DNA of 23,265 nucleotides from positions 1 through 23,265 of the forward strand of contig JBGSKY010000202.1 of the NCBI GenBank assembly GCA_041740995.1. Direction: 5' to 3'. The position numbers were made by a program, and so were the translations under genes. The notes beneath the pieces were generated by a model. It saw nothing but the letters and a program-made list of their open reading frames with translations. It searched no databases and was not told where the DNA came from. This document shows positions 8,374-15,174 of this stretch, in pieces; within the stretch, counting starts at the first letter, position 1, and every line of letters starts with the position of its first letter. This DNA comes from JBGSKY01 sp041740995. GTDB taxonomy: Bacteria > Planctomycetota > Planctomycetia > Pirellulales > Pirellulaceae.

Positions 8374-8895
8374 AAAGGGTCATTGTTGCGGAGGGAATGT
8401 TCGACGCGGTCCTTCGGTTTTATCCGAAATCGCTCGGAATTGCTATATTCTTGGGGGAATCTAAACCACGCTATTTCATAGGCCTAGGGCAAGAAATAGT
8501 TGCCGGCAAAGAGTGAAGGCACGGTTAGTTGCAGACTTCGACCAGCGATTTCCTGCCCAAGGATTTTCGACTTGCGTCGCGTCGTCAAAATAGCGCGACT
8601 TATGGACCGTTAGGAAAGCGGCTGAGCTATCGATCTGGCAATTTCGTGCGAAAACCGTGTGAGACATCTGGAATAGATCGCGACCAAACCTCAGAATTGG
8701 TAAAACTGGACTGGTTTATTGACGCGCTATGGAACAATCGTGATTGTTCTTAGCACCTCTGACCCAGGCCGATTAGTCTGAATTTAATTGCTCGTTTCGT
8801 TCGGAACGCAGGACCAATTGCTGCTCGTCAGTTGGAACCGTTTCTTCGACTAAATATTGTTGAGCTCCAAACCAGCTTGCTTTCTCCTTAAAAAT
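8374..8895. other. Gene-free region upstream of ftsH
   Basis: About 520 bases separate the divergent His/Cys-rich gene and ftsH. Short ORFs exist on both strands but they overlap, have no ribosome binding site and show no recognisable protein motif. No tRNA fold was seen. The promoters of both flanking genes must lie here. TTGACG at 8718 could be a -35 element, but no good -10 element was found at the right distance. Confidence 0.5.
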
Positions 8896-11043
8896 ATGCC
8901 CAATACAGAAGACAAATCGTCGGGATCAAATTCCCGAAACGATAAACCATCAAACAAAACAACGCCTAAAAAAACAGGCGAGAACAAAAGTACCAATTGG
9001 ATTGGCTATGCCGCGTTGGTCGCGGTATTCGTACTGATCTCCGGCACTTTGTTGATGGATCGGACCTACAATCTCGCCTACCCAAACTTAATCGAGCTGA
9101 TTAAGAACACCGAATACACAATGCGTGGTACGAGCGAGTTAAAGGACGGATCGAGCGGTGAGGTTACGGTCATACCGGCCGAGAGACCTGATATACGTGA
9201 AGTCTTCAGCGATATCCGTACGGTTGAAATTGGTACGCAGTACATTCGAGGCAAGGCAAAGTACGTCAAGACTGATGCAAACGGAAAGATTGTTTCTGAT
9301 TACAGCGACAAGCCGATTGACTTTCGCACAACTAACGACAACAGCCCGCAAGCAAACGACCAGCTCAAGCAATTATTAACGCAAGCCAATATCGATTGGA
9401 AACATGCCGACCCGCCAAGCCCGCTGGCCGAGTATTTGCCATTTTTGCTCCCCTTCATTTTACTCGCCTGCGTCGTGGTTTTCATGATGCGAAAAATGAG
9501 CAGCATTGGTTCGCCGATGCAATTTGGTCGATCTCGGGCGAAGCTCTATTCCGACGACGATATCGGGGTCACCTTTCGCGATGTAGCTGGTATTGACGAA
9601 GCTGTTGAAGAGGTGCGCGAGATCGTGGACTTTTTGCAACACCCCGAAAAATATCAAAAACTCGGTGGTCGAATTCCCAAAGGTGTATTACTTGTCGGTC
9701 CGCCTGGAACTGGCAAGACATTGCTTGCCAAAGCGATTGCCGGTGAAGCAGGTGTTCCATTTTTTTCGCTATCGGGCAGCGATTTTGTCGAAATGTTTGT
9801 CGGCGTCGGCGCCGCTCGTGTTCGTGATATGTTTCAGCAAGCACAAGCCAAAGCACCTTGTATCATTTTTATCGACGAACTAGACGCGCTGGGCAAGAGT
9901 CGAGCCGGCAACATGCCCGGTTCACACGATGAGCGGGAGCAAACGCTCAATGCCTTGCTGGTTGAAATGGACGGCTTCGATGCCAATACGAACGTGATCG
10001 TTGTTGCGGCGACGAATCGACCTGAAACGCTCGACCCAGCATTGCTTCGGCCAGGTCGTTTCGATCGTAATGTGCTCGTCGATCGACCTGACAAACAAGG
10101 GCGCTTGGATATCTTAAAAGTTCACGTCAAGAACGTTAAACTCGGTCCCAATGTCGAGCTTCAGCATGTGGCTTCGATTACTCCGGGTTTTGTCGGAGCA
10201 GATCTTTCCAACTTGGTCAACGAAGCGACATTGCTGGCTGCTCGTAAGGATAAATCATTCGTTGGACAAGAAGATTTCAACGAAGGTGTTGAAAGAGTAA
10301 CAGCTGGGCTGGAGAAGAAAAACCGTGTGATGAACGAAGACGAAAAACGCCGTGTTGCTTATCATGAAGCAGGACATGCGTTAGTTGCGTACTCTTTGCC
10401 GGACACAGATCCGGTGCACAAGGTTTCGATCATTCCGCGCGGCGTGGCAGCCCTGGGATATACAATGCAGCGACCCGAAGGTGATCGGTATTTGATGACT
10501 CAAGCCGAACTGGAGGCGCAGATGCAGGTACTCCTGGCCGGCACGATAACCGAAGAAATTATCTTTCGCGATATCAGTACTGGTGCCTCCAATGACTTGG
10601 AACGCGCAACGTCGATCGCCCGGGGAATGGTGATGGATTACGGTATGAGCCGACTTGGAAGAATCAATTATCGCGAGTCGAATCGTTCGCCGTTCTTGAT
10701 GGGTGGCTCGGAAACCGTCAACCGCGATTTTTCAGAACAGACTGCTCGCGAGATCGATCAAGAAGTGAAGCGTATTATCGACGAATCGGTTGTCCGCACG
10801 CGAGCGATTCTGTCTGAGCGAAGGGCTGCATTAGAAGCGCTGTCGCAAAGGTTGATCGATGTCGAAGTGGTGGATGCCGACGATCTGAAGCGAATCATCG
10901 ATGCGACGTTGCCTGGCCCGAGAGTTGTGCCTGGAACTCATAACGCAAACAAAACGATCGCGAAAGATTCGAAGCAAGTGCAAACGACGGAACCGTCGTC
11001 CCAAGCCGACGCTTCCCAAGACTTGCAATCGAGCAGCGGCTAG
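8896..11043 (+). CDS. ftsH: ATP-dependent zinc metalloprotease FtsH
   Basis: A 715-residue membrane-bound AAA+ protease that extracts and degrades membrane and short-lived cytosolic proteins. There is a charged ~33-residue N-terminal tail, TM1 at about 34-54, a ~125-residue periplasmic domain, and TM2 at about 180-199. The AAA module starts at VTFRDVAGIDEA. It has Walker A GPPGTGKT (268-275), pore motif FVGVGA (301-306), Walker B IIFIDE (323-328) and the second region of homology ATNRPETLDPALLRPGRFDR (372-391). The M41 protease has zinc motif HEAGH (490-494) and the third ligand Asp567 in TGASNDLERAT. The usual GGR-AEE segment is AGTITEE, a mild divergence. The C-terminal tail (after ~675) is polar, low-complexity and rich in Ser, Gln and Thr. 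ATG at 8896 is preferred over TTG at 8857; neither has a clear Shine-Dalgarno sequence. Confidence 0.97.
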   Translation: MPNTEDKSSGSNSRNDKPSNKTTPKKTGENKSTNWIGYAALVAVFVLISGTLLMDRTYNLAYPNLIELIKNTEYTMRGTSELKDGSSGEVTVIPAERPDIREVFSDIRTVEIGTQYIRGKAKYVKTDANGKIVSDYSDKPIDFRTTNDNSPQANDQLKQLLTQANIDWKHADPPSPLAEYLPFLLPFILLACVVVFMMRKMSSIGSPMQFGRSRAKLYSDDDIGVTFRDVAGIDEAVEEVREIVDFLQHPEKYQKLGGRIPKGVLLVGPPGTGKTLLAKAIAGEAGVPFFSLSGSDFVEMFVGVGAARVRDMFQQAQAKAPCIIFIDELDALGKSRAGNMPGSHDEREQTLNALLVEMDGFDANTNVIVVAATNRPETLDPALLRPGRFDRNVLVDRPDKQGRLDILKVHVKNVKLGPNVELQHVASITPGFVGADLSNLVNEATLLAARKDKSFVGQEDFNEGVERVTAGLEKKNRVMNEDEKRRVAYHEAGHALVAYSLPDTDPVHKVSIIPRGVAALGYTMQRPEGDRYLMTQAELEAQMQVLLAGTITEEIIFRDISTGASNDLERATSIARGMVMDYGMSRLGRINYRESNRSPFLMGGSETVNRDFSEQTAREIDQEVKRIIDESVVRTRAILSERRAALEALSQRLIDVEVVDADDLKRIIDATLPGPRVVPGTHNANKTIAKDSKQVQTTEPSSQADASQDLQSSSG

Positions 11044-11061
11044 TTGGCGACGAATAATTCA

Positions 11062-11141
11062 ACCACAAAGACACGGAGTAGCTCAGAGTAAAGGCTCCAA
11101 AATCATTTACAGCAATCTCTGTGTTTCTCCGTGCCTCCGTG
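11062..11141. repeat. CACAAAGACACGGAG-type inverted repeat between convergent genes
   Basis: ACCACAAAGACACGGAG (11062-11078) and CTCTGTGTTTCTCCGTG with a further CCTCCGTG (11117-11141) form an inverted pair: ACACGGAG against CTCCGTGT-like sequence. I recall this wording from intergenic repeats in many unrelated environmental bacteria. It lies between the ends of ftsH and the convergent hydrolase gene and is followed by a T-rich run (11153-11170), so it may act as a bidirectional terminator. Confidence 0.6.
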
Positions 11142-11176
11142 ATTAATCGGTGTTGCTTTTTTCTTGTTTTGGGCGA

Positions 11177-12229
11177 TCAACTCAGCCATTGGATCGCTTC
11201 TTTTTCTTGGTCAGATGTATAGCCTTCTGCCATCGTCCTAATCAACAAATTGGCTAGCTTCGGATGTGACTTGATTGCTAATTGCATTTGAGGATTTTTC
11301 TTGAGCAATTGCACATAGAGCAACGACACATCATCTGCATCGCTGTTGTGATGTCGATCCAAGTAGTCGATTACTTTGGCAACGCGAGGAAAATTGAGAT
11401 GCATTGCCACCAAACATTTTGCTAAGCCCATTTCGTCCATATTTAGCGTCATGCCCCATCCTCCCGTTCGAAATCGATTGATCACAAAACGTGGGTCGTC
11501 TTGCAAGTACCATAGAAAACCATGCGTGATAGGATTCTTTGAACCTGTCGGCATCCCCACTTTGGAAATCGAGAAGGACGTATCAAAGCCCGACAACCAA
11601 TTTACTGGGTCGAAAGTGTATCCATGCTCGTAAACACTGACGTGTTCAGGATAAAAAACGGCTGGCGAGCCAAACGTATGAACGACGTAGCCTGAAAGAG
11701 CTTGCGGGCCATCCACCGCAGCGATCGCTTGGAGCACATTGCTCAAAATCAAGTTGCCTTGGCTGTGAGCAAAAATTTCTCTTCGGTGATTCTCTGGTTG
11801 CCGCAGAAACTTGAACAGCGATACCTGAGCGGCATTGCGAGCGAGCGTATCCAACATCGCCTGCTCAGGAGTGCGATTTCCGCGAATGATCCATTTCCAG
11901 AAACTGTTTCGCGAGTCTACTTTGTTTTCTGCGGTCGACGATAAACCCTGGAACTGGTTTTTGTCGGCCAGGCATTGCCACAAGTCCGAAGCGAACCCGC
12001 CGGACTGATTAAACACGCCAGTGACGGGGCACATTTGAACGAGCGACAAAGCCAAAGCGGACGTTGCGTGGTCCGTTCCGCTGTTGCCCATCCCATTGAC
12101 GAAGACAACCTTCCTGCTTTGCGAAAAATGCTCGATTGCATCGGCTGCCTCGCGGTTTACATATTCGTTAACCTGACCATCCAGGCTGGGAATGGTTGCG
12201 CCGGTAAGGTCTATTTCAAAGCTAGTCAT
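11177..12229 (-). CDS. Lipase-like alpha/beta hydrolase
   Basis: A 350-residue alpha/beta-hydrolase-fold protein with no signal peptide. VVFVNGMGNSG (41-51) is the first strand and oxyanion-side loop. IFAHSQGNLI (152-161) is the nucleophile elbow with Ser156. FGSPA (186-190) is typical of class 3-like lipases. Likely triad partners are Asp207 (TFDPVNWLSG) and His236 (ITHGFLWYL). The helical C-terminus (about 260-350) has no recognised domain. The combination of a VNG start, a DLWQCLADK-like helix and an AHSQGN elbow recalls hydrolase domains of polymorphic or contractile-injection effector proteins, but no delivery domain (PAAR, VgrG or Rhs) is present, so this is inference. It lies 300 bases downstream of the small cysteine-hydrolase-like gene on the same strand. 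ATG at 12229; no strong Shine-Dalgarno sequence. Confidence 0.72.
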   Translation of the reverse strand: MTSFEIDLTGATIPSLDGQVNEYVNREAADAIEHFSQSRKVVFVNGMGNSGTDHATSALALSLVQMCPVTGVFNQSGGFASDLWQCLADKNQFQGLSSTAENKVDSRNSFWKWIIRGNRTPEQAMLDTLARNAAQVSLFKFLRQPENHRREIFAHSQGNLILSNVLQAIAAVDGPQALSGYVVHTFGSPAVFYPEHVSVYEHGYTFDPVNWLSGFDTSFSISKVGMPTGSKNPITHGFLWYLQDDPRFVINRFRTGGWGMTLNMDEMGLAKCLVAMHLNFPRVAKVIDYLDRHHNSDADDVSLLYVQLLKKNPQMQLAIKSHPKLANLLIRTMAEGYTSDQEKEAIQWLS

Positions 12230-12529
12230 GTGTCAGCTCGTTGGTCTTCCGCAGATTCTTTAAGCCAAAATATTCAAGCCAGGACAGCCCGGCGTTGCCG
12301 AGCATTGTAAAACATTTTCAAGCAATCAACGTCGTCCTGAGTGAAGATTTCCATCAGGTGAAGCCGCGATGGTTTGATTGCGAAAGTGGTTGCTGCGAGA
12401 ATGCTTGACGAGGCTTACTAACGACAATATAGGGTAGCAGGCGTCCAGTCGGTCACCGACGCTGAAATCGATGGCAAAGAATCTTATAAGTCGAAACCTA
12501 CAAAAGCGACCCAAAGCGTTTGGAGTCAA
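12230..12529. other. Gene-free spacer in the hydrolase pair
   Basis: These 300 bases between the two minus-strand hydrolase genes contain only short open frames without ribosome binding sites or known motifs. One plus-strand frame (about 12430-12590, reading VAGVQSVTDAEIDGKESY and onward) looks protein-like but opens right after a stop, lacks a start codon and runs antisense into the neighbouring gene. It may be chance or decayed coding sequence. Confidence 0.4.
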
Positions 12530-12961
12530 CTAGGTCTTGGATACGTAAGAATTATGGACGGCGAGGATCTGAAGAAATCCATAAGGTGTGAAATTTAACA
12601 ACGGAACACCCAAACCACATCGCCTCGCAACTTCCGCTGTAAAGGTTACGCAATCAGTGATCCCTACAACGTAAGTTGCGTTAGCAAATTCGCTAGCGAC
12701 GTTATCGATCACAGGTTTTATCACGCGATCACTGATTGAAAACTTGATGGAGTGATTGATGAATGAAGAACGGTCCGAGTTATCAACTTTTCCTTTACCA
12801 ATAGGAGCCAAGTTGGTGCATGGCTTGAATCCATACCATTTAGGAGCGACGCCGTAAACCAAATCAGACGCACTTTCTTCTAGTGAAGTAAAAGTTCCGA
12901 AGGTAACACGGCACGCGGAATGGAGCATCCCAGTTTCCGTGATGAACAGCAACTCAGCCAT
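12530..12961 (-). CDS. Small putative cysteine hydrolase (NlpC/P60- or LRAT-like fold)
   Basis: A 143-residue protein with no signal peptide. The pattern is a His near the N-terminus (His14, GMLHSACRVTFG), then YGFKP (43-47), a Gly-rich GKG (55-57), another His (His70), and ITDCVTFTAEVARRCGL (101-117), where Cys104 sits at the start of a helix. This His-then-Cys order with a (N/D)-C-x-x-F helix is that of permuted papain-like hydrolases (amidases, thioesterases, LRAT/NlpC-like), some of which are secreted toxins. The assignment is from pattern only. ATG at 12961 is chosen because GGAG lies nine bases upstream; ATG at 13000 would add 13 residues with poorer context. It precedes the lipase-like gene on the same strand; an amidase and lipase together would fit an effector locus, but neither has an export signal. 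Confidence 0.55.
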   Translation of the reverse strand: MAELLFITETGMLHSACRVTFGTFTSLEESASDLVYGVAPKWYGFKPCTNLAPIGKGKVDNSDRSSFINHSIKFSISDRVIKPVIDNVASEFANATYVVGITDCVTFTAEVARRCGLGVPLLNFTPYGFLQILAVHNSYVSKT

Positions 12962-13115
12962 GGCAGAATTCTCCGGTTTCGCAACGTTGTTTAGACACAT
13001 GACACTAAATTGCGGGTGCTCGCGTTCGATTTTAGTTGTCTTCTATGCACGCCGTCTATCATGGCCGATAGCGGAACAAACAAAAATGTTAAAAAATGCG
13101 AGATAGTTCTTCGAA

Positions 13116-13687
13116 CTAAGCAGCCCGGCGCAGCGTGACAGGAGCTTTGAGATTCTTTAGCTTGACTTCCGCGCTAAAAGATCTGCTCTGCATCCCTGCG
13201 ATCGTAACTTGCACAGATCGACTTGCAAAATAGGTATCGACATATCCAGCGGCGATCTCAATGGCTCCGCGCTATTCGGCAGCAGCATCGACCGCGAAAG
13301 ATTGCCACCATGTGACCGTGACCAATCCCGTTTGCAACGGCGGCAAATTGACGGGCACCAAAGCACCCTCGGCCAGAAAGACATTTTCAATCGGCAGCCA
13401 TTTTATAGATTCGACCGTTCATTGAAAGATCGCGACGTCTAAAACCGCGTAGGTCAGCGTGCTGTTGTTTACGACGACGATGGCGAGCTGGAAGTGCAGC
13501 CATCGAATGCCATCGACGTTTCGTCCAGGGTCTATGAAGGAATGATGGCCAACCGAATCCAAGGCAATTGCGGTGTTTCCAGCTGGGATTGGACGAACCA
13601 AAAATAAAGCGTCATCGAAAGTGAAATGACCGATGCACCCAGACTAACCCAAGCATTGGCGTCCGAACCAACAGCAGTATTCCACAT
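13116..13687 (-). pseudogene. Broken gene for a membrane-anchored protein
   Basis: Reading the minus strand from ATG 13687, preceded by a good GAGGG ribosome site, gives MWNTAVGSDANAWVSL, then a likely membrane segment (ASVISLSMTLYFWFVQ). The frame then closes, but the next frame continues with protein-like sequence (about 13620 to 13116), including LAIVVVNNSTLTYAVLDVAIFQ-like strands, WLPIENVFLAEGALVPV, and AEVKLKNLKAPVTLRRAA before a final stop at 13116-13118. That second frame is interrupted by TGA at 13419-13421 and TAG at 13272-13274. One frameshift plus two in-frame stops indicate decay. The predicted intact product would be a ~190-residue protein with one membrane helix and a beta-rich domain. 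No family was recognised. Confidence 0.55.
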
Positions 13688-13804
13688 CGCAATCCCTCGA
13701 TCCAGACGGCGTCAAACTCCCCAGTTAGCGTCACCGATTCCCATGTCTAACCCACGGAAAATGATCCAGCGACGCATTTCGCTGCAAGCCAGATTGATTC
13801 AAAC

Positions 13805-13827
13805 GTAGTGGATCTTGTAAAAGATCG
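13805..13827 (+). repeat. GTAG-headed hairpin, unit 1 (REP-like)
   Basis: GTAGT is followed by a stem GGATCTT / AAGATC with loop GTAA. It shares head and layout with the next two units, which makes a cluster of three within 90 bases. GTAG-headed hairpins are the hallmark of REP sequences mobilised by RAYT (Y1 HUH) transposases. Confidence 0.65.
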
Positions 13828-13838
13828 CTTCGCAACGG

Positions 13839-13861
13839 GTAGTGGATCTTTTTAAAGATCC
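13839..13861 (+). repeat. GTAG-headed hairpin, unit 2 (REP-like)
   Basis: GTAGT is followed by GGATCTT, loop TTTA, then AAGATCC: a perfect 7-bp stem. It is in the same orientation as unit 1, starting 34 bases later. Confidence 0.68.
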
Positions 13862-13870
13862 GGCGTGCGA

Positions 13871-13893
13871 GGAAGTTTAACAACTTCCACTAC
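13871..13893 (-). repeat. GTAG-headed hairpin, unit 3 (REP-like, inverted)
   Basis: On the minus strand this reads GTAGT, GGAAGTT, loop GTTA, AACTTCC. The stem sequence differs from units 1 and 2 but the head, stem length and loop length are the same. It is inverted relative to them, a BIME-like arrangement. It supplies the last codons and stop of the DUF4058 remnant. Confidence 0.68.
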
Positions 13894-14461
13894 TTTCTTT
13901 TGATCGCGATGACCAGTAAACGTCGAGTCGACGGGCAATAGTAATTTGAGACTGAGTAAACTCGCCGGTCCGCTCGGAAACCATCAGATACTGAGTTTGC
14001 GTGAAGAAGTGTTTCAGCATCGAGATGAACGTATACGGAACCGCGCGAGCGCCGCGGCGTATCAGATCAATGTCGACGATATTGACTCCGCTGGCCATCA
14101 ATCGTTCTTGCCGATCCGCAAAATTGGCAGCTCCAGAAAGCGTTTTATTGCTCGGGCTGATGACTTCGATTACCGTGACGAGTCGCGATTGTGTATCACG
14201 GATCTCAAGCCAACGGTGTGTTGCCAGTGCGCTAAGCGTTTCCGGCTGGTCTATAACCAAAGTTGCTGTCGCCCTGTCCGTGACAGGCAAGCGAACCGCA
14301 GTGTCTTGCACGACCGCCACATCGGCTCGCGTTAACGACGATTCACCGTCGATAGTATCGATCGACACGGACTCTTCAGCGATCACGCTTAAGTCTTGCG
14401 GTAAGCTCGCGTTTCGAGCGTCACGAATGTAGCCAATCACTACGGTATGCGGACTGGCCAT
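13877..14461 (-). pseudogene. DUF4058 family gene remnant, truncated at both ends
   Basis: The 194-residue frame matches the middle of DUF4058 proteins, whose function is unknown and which are common in cyanobacteria and planctomycetes. Visible are HTVVIGYIRDARNASLP (5-21), the AEESVSI strand (28-34), and the family core RWLEIRD and VTVIEVISPSNK (95-106) followed by RQERLMASGVNIVDIDLIRRG. The usual N-terminal FPGMDPYLE segment is absent: the frame runs back only 15 codons (TPWDQFLIGSS) to a TAA at 14507-14509. The C-terminal ~50 residues are missing; the last residues SSGSC and the stop are encoded by REP-like unit 3, so the 3' end has been replaced by the repeat. Product is probably non-functional, though the ATG at 14461 could still be translated. 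Confidence 0.68.
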
Positions 14462-14748
14462 CGAACTTCCAATTAAGAATTGATCCCAGGGAGTGGAATA
14501 GTGGTCTTAATCGACAGTTCTTCACTTGAAATAAACCGGATGCATTAGCGGATTTTTCACTCTTCAGGTTACTCGTACCAACTAGTAACGTGAAGTCTGA
14601 CGCGATTACTATGAACTGCCATTGAACAACAAGCATTTATTCGGTTTAGTGAAGTTGTACGAATTTTTGAGCCAAATGATTTTCTAACAGAACACTGCAC
14701 CCAAGTGTTCGCATTCTGCCCGCTGCTTAAAACGTTTTGCAAGGCGGG

Positions 14749-15174
14749 CTAGCGGTCAAACAACTCACGGACGCTGGGGCGTTGTAATACCAGGATGGTG
14801 AAAATGCCTAGCACTGTGCCGAAGGGCATCATCAAGCATTCAATGATTGCGATGATCAAACAGAAGGTATACGTCTGACGAGCTTGCAAACGACGACCAG
14901 CCAGAACGATCATCGCTGACATTGCCAGTCCGCAAACAATTGCGAATGCGGGTAACAAAACTAACAACCAGCCAAACGCTTTCGGAATTTGATTAGCATC
15001 GGCTTCGTCAGAAAATGCGCCTGAAACAATAGCGATTCCTATCGCCAAATGTATGACTGGGAACATCGAAAACAATGCCATCAACCCGCCGACGATGTAA
15101 TGAGCGATCGATAGAAACCTCAGTTGCTCGACGTCTTGGTTTGAATAACTCTGGCTTGGATCAATCTCATTCAT
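14749..15174 (-). CDS. Small multi-spanning membrane protein
   Basis: A 141-residue hydrophobic protein with probably three to four membrane segments: about 22-49 (IVGGLMALFSMFPVIHLAIG), 65-95 (GWLLVLLPAFAIVCGLAMSAMIV) and 105-130 (YTFCLIIAIIECLMMPFGTVLGIF). The charged loop AGRRLQARQ and the ending TILVLQRPSVRELF recall a recurring family of small planctomycete and Bacteroidetes membrane proteins of unknown role. ATG at 15174 overlaps the stop of the M28 peptidase gene by 8 bases (ATGAATGA), so the two are translationally coupled. A longer in-frame start at 15282 would run well inside the peptidase gene and is not favoured. Confidence 0.78.
   Translation of the reverse strand: MNEIDPSQSYSNQDVEQLRFLSIAHYIVGGLMALFSMFPVIHLAIGIAIVSGAFSDEADANQIPKAFGWLLVLLPAFAIVCGLAMSAMIVLAGRRLQARQTYTFCLIIAIIECLMMPFGTVLGIFTILVLQRPSVRELFDR

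Noticed and set aside
8476..8753. Overlapping ORFs on both strands upstream of ftsH
   Set aside because: No ribosome site, no motif, and they mutually overlap; treated as chance.
13209..13442. Plus-strand 77-residue ORF
   Set aside because: The opposite strand carries the better coding signal, the broken membrane-protein gene.
13946..14432. Plus-strand ORFs of 129 and 143 residues
   Set aside because: They are antisense shadows of the DUF4058 remnant, whose core motif is recognisable.
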